Assembly (NCBI GenBank): GCA_030427805.1
Contig: JAUICP010000002.1
Location: 496,001 to 560,000 of the forward strand
Length of the DNA stretch: 64,000 bases
Direction: 5' to 3'
Source: Bdellovibrionia bacterium
GTDB taxonomy: Bacteria; Bdellovibrionota; Bdellovibrionia; Bdellovibrionales; JAGQZY01
How positions within the stretch are numbered: position 1 is the stretch's first letter; the number at the start of each line of letters is the position of its first letter. Below the pieces are notes generated by a model. It did not search any database. It was given only the letters and a program-made list of their open reading frames with translations, and had not been told where the DNA came from. Of the stretch, positions 17,706-25,360 are shown piece after piece. The position numbers and the translations under genes are program-made.

Positions 17706-17980
17706 AGAACTATGCCTCGTTCTTTCGCGAGCCGTTTCTTAAGCAGAGGGAACATCTTGTAACGCTCAAACTCTCCCTGACCTTGGCTCTCCAGATCATC
17801 CATCATCTTTAAGACAGCTTTATCGAGTTCTGCCTCCCGATTCATGTCTGAAATCAGGTATTCGACGATCCGAGCCTGGATCTTTTCGGGCTTCTCTTTG
17901 ACGGTGCAGGACTCACAGTCCTCGACACTTTGTAAAACTTTGCTTGCAATGCGGTTTAATTGGGCTTTGTTGAGTTTCAT
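17702..17980 (-). CDS. DUF507 family protein (first of a pair)
   Basis: A 92-residue protein starting MKLNKAQLNRIASKVLQSV; ATG at 17980 is preferred since the longer frame would run through the promoter region of the divergent PBP gene. A CESC pair near residue 20 could be redox-active or metal-binding. The end (FPLLKKRLAKERGIVL) is typical for DUF507. It is the first gene of the operon DUF507-DUF507-H1/GroES and is divergent from the PBP1B gene, with only 40 bases between starts, so the promoters of the two transcription units overlap or lie within coding sequence. Confidence 0.82.
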   Translation of the reverse strand: MKLNKAQLNRIASKVLQSVEDCESCTVKEKPEKIQARIVEYLISDMNREAELDKAVLKMMDDLESQGQGEFERYKMFPLLKKRLAKERGIVL

Positions 17981-18020
17981 AACTTTGACTAAACGAAGGA
18001 GTCCTAATAATGTCAAGTCA

Positions 18021-20336
18021 GTGAAAGTAAATAGAATTATACGAAGCTTACAATTACTCCTAGCCGCGACAACGCTATTCATCATAGCCTTTGCCGCTTG
18101 GCTCTTTTTCTTGGATCAGAAAATTTCAGATCGTTTTGCCAAGAAGAGGTTTGTTCCCCCCCTTGAGTTTTACTCCGCGCCGAAAATTATTAAAAAGGGC
18201 CAGTTCATTTCACCCTTTTCACTCGTTAAAAACTTTAAGAGTCAGAACTTTCGAGAACGATCCATGTTTCAAACTCTTCAGCCCGAAGATTTTACCCTTG
18301 GAACGATTGGTGATTGCGCGACGATTCGGTGGCCAGGAGTTGAAGACATAGAGCGCATGTCTCGATGCCTAATTTTTAGACCGAGCACCAAAGGTCAGGG
18401 CGGCTCTCCCCACGAATACTCTATTTTATTTTCTGAAGATAATGAGGTGCTCGGCGTCTTCAGAGGCTCGCCAGCTGTTCCCATTGAGTCACTAACACTC
18501 GACCCGCAATTATTTGCCCAGTACATCGGCGATGCCCCTATTATTCGAAGGTATGTTTCTCTTGGACAAACTCCTTTGGTCTGCCTCGATGCCCTTCTTG
18601 CCATAGAAGACTCTGGGTTTCTCGAACACCAAGGGGTTTCAATCACGGGCCTCACTCGAGCTTTAATTTCTAATATTCTCAATCGGGGTCCAAAGCAGGG
18701 CGGCAGTACGATCACCCAACAACTGGTAAAAAACTACTTTTTAACGCCCGAAAAAACCATCAAGCGTAAAGTTATCGAAATCGGTATGTCACTGGTCCTT
18801 GAAGCGCGCTTTTCGAAAGAGGATATTCTTGAGACTTACATTAATATTATTTACCTCGGGCAAAATGGATCTTTTCAGGTCAGGGGGTATGGAGCCGCTT
18901 CGCAGTTTTATTTTGGAAAACCTTTGGAGCGCTTGAATTTGAGTGAATGCAGTCTGCTGGCAGCCATCGTCAACAGCCCAGGCCTTTTTAATCCATTTAC
19001 TAAACCCGAAAATGCTACGAAACGACGAAACAAAGTTCTCGCGCGCATGCGAAGCCTGAACATGATTTCAGACGATACCTATAAAGAAACTCTAAAATCT
19101 GAACTTCCTAAAAAGCCCGATCGCCTTCTCGATGATCCAGCTCCCTATTTTATTCAAGCGGCTCTGAAGCAGATAAAAAAATTGGATATCTCTACAGAAG
19201 ACGGACTTAAGGTCTACACGAGTCTCGATCTCGACAAACAAGAGGCGGCTCAAGATGCCGTCGAAGCGGGACTTAAACATATTGAAAAACACCAATCGAA
19301 AGTTAAAAAACTCCTCAAAGAAAAGAAAAAACTCCAGTCAGTGCTGATTGCAGGAGACCCCAGCACCGGTCGAGTTCAAGCTCTCATTGGAGGAAGAAAC
19401 TATCGATCCTCACAATTTAATCGCGCTATTGAGGCCCACCGCCAAGTGGGCTCAGTGATGAAACCTTTTGTGTACCTCACAGCCCTGGAATCACTCGACG
19501 AAACGGGCAACCCATACACTCCAATGACTTTGCTTCAGGATGAAAAACTCATCCACCGCTACGATGGCCAAAAGTGGACTCCGCAAAACTACGATGGTAA
19601 GTATCGCGGACAAGTACCGATGTTTTATGCTCTCAAGGAGTCCCTCAACATTCCTACCGCTCGATTGGGATTAAGAGTGGGTACGGAGTCAGTCGTAGAC
19701 ACCGCCAGAAGGATTGGAATTAGTTCTCCTATTAATGCCCTCCCTAGTTTATTTCTTGGAGCTTACGAACTCTACCCTTGGGAGGTCCTACAGGCCTACA
19801 GTGGGTTATCGAGAATGGGGTCGATTACTTCAATGACGCTCATTGATCGCCTCGAAAGTCTGGATGGTAAAGAGCTCTGGAGATACGAACTCCAGTCAGA
19901 GCAAAATTTTGCTCCAGAAAATGTAGCCGTTCTCGTCGGCATGATGAAACAAACCGTAGAAAACGGCACCGGGCAATTTACTCGCGCTTGGGGATTTAAA
20001 AAGGTCGCTGCAGGAAAGACCGGAACCACCAACGAAACCAAAGATGCCTGGTTCGCAGGGTTCACCCCCTTCCACACGGCCATTGCTTGGGTGGGATACG
20101 ACGACAATAGCTCCTCTGGATTGACCGGCGCATCCGGCGCGATCCCCATTTGGTCTATTTATATGAGGAATGCGACCAAGTCCGATCCCGATGAGGACTT
20201 TGCCTGGCCGGAGAGCACCGAAGAGGTTGAAATCCCAGAGCGCGTGCTGACTGAACTTAACGCGGCAAACAAAGAGACACTTAAGGAGCGCAGCGTGAAA
20301 CTTCGTTTTCGTCGTGGCAATTCTCCCGAATATTAG
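18021..20336 (+). CDS. mrcB: penicillin-binding protein 1B-type bifunctional peptidoglycan synthase
   Basis: Class A PBP of 771 residues. Start GTG at 18021 puts the membrane anchor at residues 11-31; AAGGAG lies 19 bases upstream, rather far. Residues 45-160 look like the UB2H-type region of PBP1B (PPLEFYSAPKIIKKGQFIS). The glycosyltransferase family 51 domain follows, with catalytic Glu196 in AIEDSGFLEHQGV and GGSTITQQLVKN. The transpeptidase domain has SVMK (SxxK), SLN (SxN) in KESLNIPTARLG, and KTG in AAGKTGTTNETKDAWFAG. It builds and crosslinks the cell wall from the periplasmic face. The first frame-open ATG at 17844 lies inside the divergent gene and is unlikely. Confidence 0.93.
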   Translation: MKVNRIIRSLQLLLAATTLFIIAFAAWLFFLDQKISDRFAKKRFVPPLEFYSAPKIIKKGQFISPFSLVKNFKSQNFRERSMFQTLQPEDFTLGTIGDCATIRWPGVEDIERMSRCLIFRPSTKGQGGSPHEYSILFSEDNEVLGVFRGSPAVPIESLTLDPQLFAQYIGDAPIIRRYVSLGQTPLVCLDALLAIEDSGFLEHQGVSITGLTRALISNILNRGPKQGGSTITQQLVKNYFLTPEKTIKRKVIEIGMSLVLEARFSKEDILETYINIIYLGQNGSFQVRGYGAASQFYFGKPLERLNLSECSLLAAIVNSPGLFNPFTKPENATKRRNKVLARMRSLNMISDDTYKETLKSELPKKPDRLLDDPAPYFIQAALKQIKKLDISTEDGLKVYTSLDLDKQEAAQDAVEAGLKHIEKHQSKVKKLLKEKKKLQSVLIAGDPSTGRVQALIGGRNYRSSQFNRAIEAHRQVGSVMKPFVYLTALESLDETGNPYTPMTLLQDEKLIHRYDGQKWTPQNYDGKYRGQVPMFYALKESLNIPTARLGLRVGTESVVDTARRIGISSPINALPSLFLGAYELYPWEVLQAYSGLSRMGSITSMTLIDRLESLDGKELWRYELQSEQNFAPENVAVLVGMMKQTVENGTGQFTRAWGFKKVAAGKTGTTNETKDAWFAGFTPFHTAIAWVGYDDNSSSGLTGASGAIPIWSIYMRNATKSDPDEDFAWPESTEEVEIPERVLTELNAANKETLKERSVKLRFRRGNSPEY

Positions 20337-20372
20337 TGTATGAGTGATGGGTTAATGGAAAAGGGAGTAAAT

Positions 20373-20957
20373 TTGAAAATACTGGGATCACTTTGCCTAC
20401 TGCTCGCGCTCTTTAGCCTCTCGGCTTGCCAAACTGGTGTAAGTAAAAAATCTAGTAAATTCAATAATTTAAAGAAGTACGAAGCCTTCCGATGGACGCC
20501 GACGGAATTTGCCAATCCTCCACAAAAGGACCTTAAGAAGCAACAGCTGAGCTACAAGAGTCCAAAAGGGGCCGTTCTCACCCACGCACTTTTTGGTTAT
20601 TTTGACGAGAAGGACGGGGGAAAACTCGAATTTGTTGCCACAAAAAAGATTCCCTACAAAGTCGGCCTCTCCTATGGATGGTTCTTTAAAGTCGAAGGTG
20701 AAACCAAGAAGCAGTCCGATCTCACAGAAGAGTTTCAACTCCCAGAGCCCCCAAGAATTCTAAGGTTCAATTTGGAAACCACAAAGGTTTCAAACGATGG
20801 AACCAGAATCGTTACCACTCTTCCATTCAAAGAGACGAACGGATGGATTCAAAACTCCTGGATGATTACACCTGAGGACCCTAAAGGCCCCTATTCAATC
20901 ACCATCCTCGATGGCGATAAACCCATTCACACCTTTGAATTCGAATTAACCAACTAG
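20373..20957 (+). CDS. small lipoprotein of unknown function
   Basis: A 195-residue lipoprotein. The TTG at 20373 is chosen because GGGAG lies 5 bases upstream and it gives a compact signal (LKILGSLCLLLALFSLSAC) with lipobox LSAC; ATG at 20355 would give a slightly longer form. The mature protein is Lys-rich and strand-rich (AVLTHALFGYFDEKDGGKLEFVA). The PBP1B gene ends 36 bases upstream and the CHASE2 kinase gene starts 10 bases downstream, so it may be cotranscribed with the kinase. The PBP neighbour suggests a cell-wall related role, but there is no sequence proof. Confidence 0.8.
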   Translation: MKILGSLCLLLALFSLSACQTGVSKKSSKFNNLKKYEAFRWTPTEFANPPQKDLKKQQLSYKSPKGAVLTHALFGYFDEKDGGKLEFVATKKIPYKVGLSYGWFFKVEGETKKQSDLTEEFQLPEPPRILRFNLETTKVSNDGTRIVTTLPFKETNGWIQNSWMITPEDPKGPYSITILDGDKPIHTFEFELTN

Positions 20958-20966
20958 GGATTTTTT

Positions 20967-22817
20967 TTGTTTGGTAAGGTAAAGTCTTTTAAAAATTTCT
21001 CTTTTCAAATTTTAAAAGCTCTCTTTGCTTTAGCCATTGCCATTTTAATTTCTCAATTCCAATTCGACTATCTCGATAGTATCGGCTACGACCTCTTCTT
21101 GCGCCTCAAACCGCAAAACCAGACAACGGGCCACGTAGAAACCATCCTCGTGACCAAAGAAAGCCTGGAGATACTCGGTGGACAACCAACGGCGGGAAAC
21201 TACGCTGACCTGATAAAACTGATTTCAGAAGCCAACCCACGCGCTATCGTCACGCTCATTCATCCCAATGAAATGGGCGGAAGCTTCGATGAACTCAAAC
21301 GACTTATCGAGGCGGTCAATTCCGCCAGCGAGTTTTATGTGGCCGTCGACGATATTTCTCTTTTGGGCTTTAACAAAGAGTACAAACTACCCCCACCCTT
21401 TCAAGAGATACCCGCGATTCCGGGTTTAGCTTTGGCCGATCGAAACATCTTTGCCAAAGATGGAGTTACTCGAAGGTTTACGGTTTCTTACCAAGGGAAC
21501 TTGACCCTGCACCCTATATTAGCTCAAAACTTCCGCTCCCAAATTCAATCGGAGCAAGACGTTGCCGGCAGTTATCCCTTTAGAGACTCCTTTCAAGCAT
21601 TTATCGATTTCAAGAGACCGGGAACTTACAAACAAATTCCCTTTCACGAACTCTTGTTTGGGGACTTTGACACTTCAAAACTCAGAGACAAAATCGTTCT
21701 CATAGGACGCGACACCAAGACTTCGAGCAAGGATTATATAAAAACTCCCTTCTCAGACGATCTTATCGACATGACCACTACAGAAATGCACGCCAACATT
21801 ATTGATACGGTCATTATGAACTCAGCCCCCGTTCGCATCCCCAAGTGGTTTGAGTTTCTATTAACAGGGCTGATTTCACTGCTCACTGTTTACGTGGTTT
21901 TGTCGTTACCTCCGACCAAAGGAATTGTCTTTTTACTCCTCTTTGGAATGGGGTTTGTGGCTCTCAATTTTGCTTCCTTTCTGACATCAAACTCTTGGGT
22001 TGCAATGACCCATAGTTTTTTGGCGATATTTATTTGTTATTATTTCTTTATTCCCTATCGCCTCATCATCGAAAATCGCAAGAGCTGGGAATACTACCAA
22101 AAAAATAGACTTCTCACCCAAGTTGAAGAGCTGAAGAGTAGCTTTTTAAGTATGATGTCTCACGACTTAAAAACACCAATCGCTCGCATACAGGGCATGA
22201 TCGAAATCATTAAAAAACGCAGTCAAGATCTCGATGACCAGCAAAAGGCAGCACTCGACACGATTAACGAGTCGGCCAGGGAACTTCTTGAGTTTGTAAG
22301 CTCAATTTTGAGTCTCAACCGGGTCGAATCAAAAGAAATCAAACTCCAACTTGAAAGCCGCGATATCAATGAACTTCTCAAAGAAGTGAAGCTCAAGTAT
22401 GAACATTTTGCAGGTTCCAAAAAAATTGAAATAGTTACAGAGCTAGAACCCCTATTTAGCCACAAAATTGATGTGGATTTGTTAAAGCAAGTCTTTTCCA
22501 ATCTCCTAGAAAATGCTATTAAATATAGCCCTGAGGGGTCACGAGTCCTTATCAGTAGTGAAGATACTGGTGACGAGATAGTGATCCAATTTGCCGACCA
22601 AGGGGTTGGCATTGCCTCTGCTGAACGGGCCGAAGTTTTCACCAAGTTTTTCCGCAGTTCCCAAGCTAAAGACTCAGAGGTAAAAGGTTCTGGATTAGGA
22701 CTTTACTTGGCCAAGTATTTTGTTGAACTTCACGGTGGCAAAATTTCGGTCGATAGCGAATTGGGACAAGGCTCAACCTTTACAGTGTGCCTGCCGACGG
22801 GCTCCCAATCAAAATAA
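20967..22817 (+). CDS. membrane sensor histidine kinase with extracytoplasmic CHASE2 domain
   Basis: A 616-residue kinase starting at TTG 20967. The order is: membrane segment near residues 12-28; CHASE2 sensor domain about 30-290 (DSIGYDLFLRLKP...; FHELLFGDFDTSKLRDKIVLIGRD); three membrane segments about 290-370 as usual after CHASE2; HisKA with the H-box SMMSHDLKTPIARIQG; HATPase with N-box ENAIKYSPEGS, DQGVGIA and GSGLGLYLAKYF. All catalytic motifs are intact. The ligand is unknown. A sigma-54 response regulator gene follows after 49 bases and is the likely partner. Confidence 0.93.
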   Translation: MFGKVKSFKNFSFQILKALFALAIAILISQFQFDYLDSIGYDLFLRLKPQNQTTGHVETILVTKESLEILGGQPTAGNYADLIKLISEANPRAIVTLIHPNEMGGSFDELKRLIEAVNSASEFYVAVDDISLLGFNKEYKLPPPFQEIPAIPGLALADRNIFAKDGVTRRFTVSYQGNLTLHPILAQNFRSQIQSEQDVAGSYPFRDSFQAFIDFKRPGTYKQIPFHELLFGDFDTSKLRDKIVLIGRDTKTSSKDYIKTPFSDDLIDMTTTEMHANIIDTVIMNSAPVRIPKWFEFLLTGLISLLTVYVVLSLPPTKGIVFLLLFGMGFVALNFASFLTSNSWVAMTHSFLAIFICYYFFIPYRLIIENRKSWEYYQKNRLLTQVEELKSSFLSMMSHDLKTPIARIQGMIEIIKKRSQDLDDQQKAALDTINESARELLEFVSSILSLNRVESKEIKLQLESRDINELLKEVKLKYEHFAGSKKIEIVTELEPLFSHKIDVDLLKQVFSNLLENAIKYSPEGSRVLISSEDTGDEIVIQFADQGVGIASAERAEVFTKFFRSSQAKDSEVKGSGLGLYLAKYFVELHGGKISVDSELGQGSTFTVCLPTGSQSK

Positions 22818-22866
22818 GGTTCTGAAGTAATCACTGTTCGCAGTGAAATTTATAGAAGGGGAAACC

Positions 22867-24363
22867 ATGCTTAAGGTACTCGTAGTCGATGACGATGCAG
22901 CCCTAAGGCTTACAGTCAAAGAAGCTCTCAAAGTGACGGGCCGATTTGACATTGACGAAGCCGTTGATGGAGCGGAGGCTGTTGAAAAAGTTCGCAATGG
23001 GAACTACCAGATCATCGTTCTCGATGTCGATCTCCCCAAGATCAATGGCCTCGAAGCATTAAAAACTATTAAAGAACACGACCCCAGTATTATTGTTACC
23101 ATTCTTACAGCCCACGCCAATGTCGACGACGCTGTTAAAGCCGTCAAAGAAGGCGCTTACAACTACGTTTCAAAACCCGTTATGTCTGAAGATCTCATCA
23201 AGATGATCGACAGTGCCATCGAGGCGACGAACCTCACAACCTATGTTGCCAATTCCGCCCCCGTCATGATGGAAAAGGGACGAAAAATCATTGGTAACAA
23301 TGCTGAAATGCAAAAGGTCTTCAACATCGTTTACAAGTTGGCAAAAGTTGATACGCCAGTTTTGATTAGAGGAGCTTCCGGTACGGGTAAAGAGCTCGTT
23401 GCTCGAGCCATTCACTTTAATTCGGCTCGCAAATCGGGGAAATTCGTAGCCATAAACTGCTCGGCTATTCCTGAATCACTTTTTGAGTCCGAACTTTTTG
23501 GCCATGAAAAGGGAGCCTTCACCGGAGCGGACTCAAGAAAAATTGGTAAATTTCAATATGCCGAGGGTGGAACACTTTTTCTCGATGAACTCGGCGACAT
23601 GCCCCTACTGATGCAGGCTAAACTATTGAGAGTCCTTCAAGAAAAACTTTTTACTCCCGTCGGCTCTAATCGCGAAATAGAGTCCAACGTGAGAATTATT
23701 GCCGCCACTAATAAGCCTTTAGAAGAAATGATTCAAAAGGGTGAATTTAGGGAAGATCTATTTTACCGCCTCAATGTAATTCCTATTTTCCTTCCCTCGT
23801 TGGCCGAGCGAAAAGACGATTTGCCAAAATTGATTTCAATGTTTGTTAACAAGTTTAACGACGCCCACGGAAAAAAGATATTGGGACTTTCTCCTGATAC
23901 TCTTGCCTGTTTAAAGAAATACGACTGGCCAGGAAATATTCGAGAACTCGAAAACGTTATCGAACACTCCTTTATATTAGAAACGGGTAACTCTTTGAAC
24001 ATTGGTTCACTTCCATCTTATATTTTGGCGGCAACCAATACGAGTGCAACTCCCCTTCTTGAGAAGGACACTGATTTAACTCGTTCCTTTGAGCAGAATG
24101 CTGAAGATTCTGGAATTCTCAATGTGGGTAGCCACTCAGACACCGACGCCAGTGGCGACTCTGAGTCCATCGTTGATATCAAGGGTGAAGAGTTAGACTT
24201 TAATAAACACAAAGAAGCCTTTGAAAGAGAGTTTATTGTCAAAGCACTACAAACCTTTAAAGGCCGAATTAATCAAACGGCTCTTCACGCAAAAATTCCC
24301 AAGAAAACTCTTCTCAGAAAAATTGAGAAGTACGGAATCAATGCCCGCGACTACGTCGAGTAG
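22867..24363 (+). CDS. NtrC-type sigma-54-dependent response regulator
   Basis: A 498-residue protein with three domains: receiver (D8, D9, phospho-acceptor D53 in IIVLDVDLPK), AAA+ sigma-54 activation domain (Walker A GASGTGKE; GAFTGA loop in GHEKGAFTGADS; TLFLDELGDMP as Walker B), and a C-terminal Fis-type helix-turn-helix (GRINQTALHAKIPKKTLLRKIEKYGI). ATG at 22867 is chosen because GGGG lies a few bases upstream and it begins with a standard receiver strand (MLKVLVVDD). It follows the CHASE2 kinase gene and should receive phosphate from it. Likely targets include sigma-54 promoters such as those listed in this window, which is inference. Confidence 0.93.
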   Translation: MLKVLVVDDDAALRLTVKEALKVTGRFDIDEAVDGAEAVEKVRNGNYQIIVLDVDLPKINGLEALKTIKEHDPSIIVTILTAHANVDDAVKAVKEGAYNYVSKPVMSEDLIKMIDSAIEATNLTTYVANSAPVMMEKGRKIIGNNAEMQKVFNIVYKLAKVDTPVLIRGASGTGKELVARAIHFNSARKSGKFVAINCSAIPESLFESELFGHEKGAFTGADSRKIGKFQYAEGGTLFLDELGDMPLLMQAKLLRVLQEKLFTPVGSNREIESNVRIIAATNKPLEEMIQKGEFREDLFYRLNVIPIFLPSLAERKDDLPKLISMFVNKFNDAHGKKILGLSPDTLACLKKYDWPGNIRELENVIEHSFILETGNSLNIGSLPSYILAATNTSATPLLEKDTDLTRSFEQNAEDSGILNVGSHSDTDASGDSESIVDIKGEELDFNKHKEAFEREFIVKALQTFKGRINQTALHAKIPKKTLLRKIEKYGINARDYVE

Positions 24364-24422
24364 TCGCCTCTAAATGGGCCTCCAAAGCCCCTTTTAAGGA
24401 ATCATTCACATCTTAAAGGAAT

Positions 24423-24447
24423 CCCCTTTTGCAGGGGGCTTCTTCAA
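24423..24447 (+). terminator. possible weak terminator after the regulator gene
   Basis: CCCCT pairs with AGGGG across a 5-base loop, followed by a T-rich but interrupted tract (GGCTTCTTC). The stem is short and the T tract poor. Confidence 0.35.
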
Positions 24448-24495
24448 TAATACTAGTTATTTAAGACACTTAGACTAGAACCTTAAATAGAGCGC

Positions 24496-24516
24496 TGTGG
24501 ATAAGTTTGTGGAAAA
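24496..24516 (-). promoter_or_regulatory. pair of DnaA-box-like 9-mers
   Basis: On the minus strand TTTTCCACA (24508-24516) and TTATCCACA (24496-24504) lie in the same orientation, 12 bases apart start to start. The second is a perfect E. coli-type DnaA box. They are about 104 bases upstream of the ATG of the gene at 24620-25300, in a 256-base gap. Confidence 0.4.
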
Positions 24517-24619
24517 GATATTTATAAGTCAGTGGGTATCTCGGCCATTGATTAAAATAAAAGCTCCTATCAAAAAAGTTTTGAAACTTAAATTTTAGAT
24601 CGGTACAACCATTGTCCCA

Positions 24620-25300
24620 ATGACGAATCCAAAGAATTTGCCGCCACAGGCTTACACTCGAGAAACATTAGTAGAAGCCTTTAATTGGCTTCAAACTCAG
24701 AGTGCAGATTTAAGGAAACAGGCCCAGTCACCGGATGATCTTGTTAGCCTTTACATGCGAGCCAAACGCTTTGGAAACGACTTGGAAAAAGAAGCTCCCG
24801 TTAGCTCCAGAAATTTTAAAAGTGATCTCAAAAACCTAGCACGGGGATTACAAAATTTCGACAAAGGGAGCTTCGAAGAACAGAGTTCTACGCCCGTCCC
24901 AAATTCTCATAAGCCCGCGTCGCCCGTCCCCAATGATCGCGCCAGAGAGGTCCACAGAGAAAGAGGAAATGAGCCTATGGAAGAAGGCAAAAGTGAAGCC
25001 CAGGCAGGCTACAACATTACTAATCAACTCCCCCCTGAGCTTCTCCGAAAGCTTGAAGACATTCGCTCAGAGGTTCGTGCCCAGCAAAGGCCCCCAGCGG
25101 AGCCAGCACCAACATTCACACCTCCCCCCCAGACAGCTCCCATGCAACAGGGACGGAAGGTTGAAATCGACGAAAAAAGTTGGGCTGCCATCGTCCGTCT
25201 GCAAAATTCAATGAATTTAAGTAGTCCTGAGGAGGCACTTCGCGTGGTTTTGGCTGCCGGTTGCAAAAAACTGGGCAAATTTCTTGAAATTGGAGATTAA
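24620..25300 (+). CDS. cytoplasmic protein of unknown function with Pro-rich linker
   Basis: I do not recognise this 226-residue protein. Residues 1-95 are helical (TRETLVEAFNWLQTQSADLRKQAQSPDDLVSLYMRAKR). A low-complexity linker of Pro, Ser, Glu and Ala follows (about 96-175, including EPAPTFTPPPQTAPMQQ). The C-terminal 45 residues (VEIDEKSWAAIVRLQNSMNLSSPEEALRVVLAAGCKKL) look like a small strand-helix-helix module reminiscent of ribbon-helix-helix DNA-binding proteins; this is a guess from pattern. No signal peptide. It precedes ileS by 60 bases. Two DnaA-box-like sites lie upstream. Confidence 0.75.
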   Translation: MTNPKNLPPQAYTRETLVEAFNWLQTQSADLRKQAQSPDDLVSLYMRAKRFGNDLEKEAPVSSRNFKSDLKNLARGLQNFDKGSFEEQSSTPVPNSHKPASPVPNDRAREVHRERGNEPMEEGKSEAQAGYNITNQLPPELLRKLEDIRSEVRAQQRPPAEPAPTFTPPPQTAPMQQGRKVEIDEKSWAAIVRLQNSMNLSSPEEALRVVLAAGCKKLGKFLEIGD

Positions 25301-25360
25301 CGGAATCCATCGAATATGCTAGCTTAGTTAGCTCGAATAAGGCCCAAGAGTGAGGTTCTG

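Noticed and set aside
24364-24619. Replication origin because of DnaA-box-like sites
   Set aside because: Only two boxes, no AT-rich unwinding region of note and none of the usual origin-proximal genes nearby.
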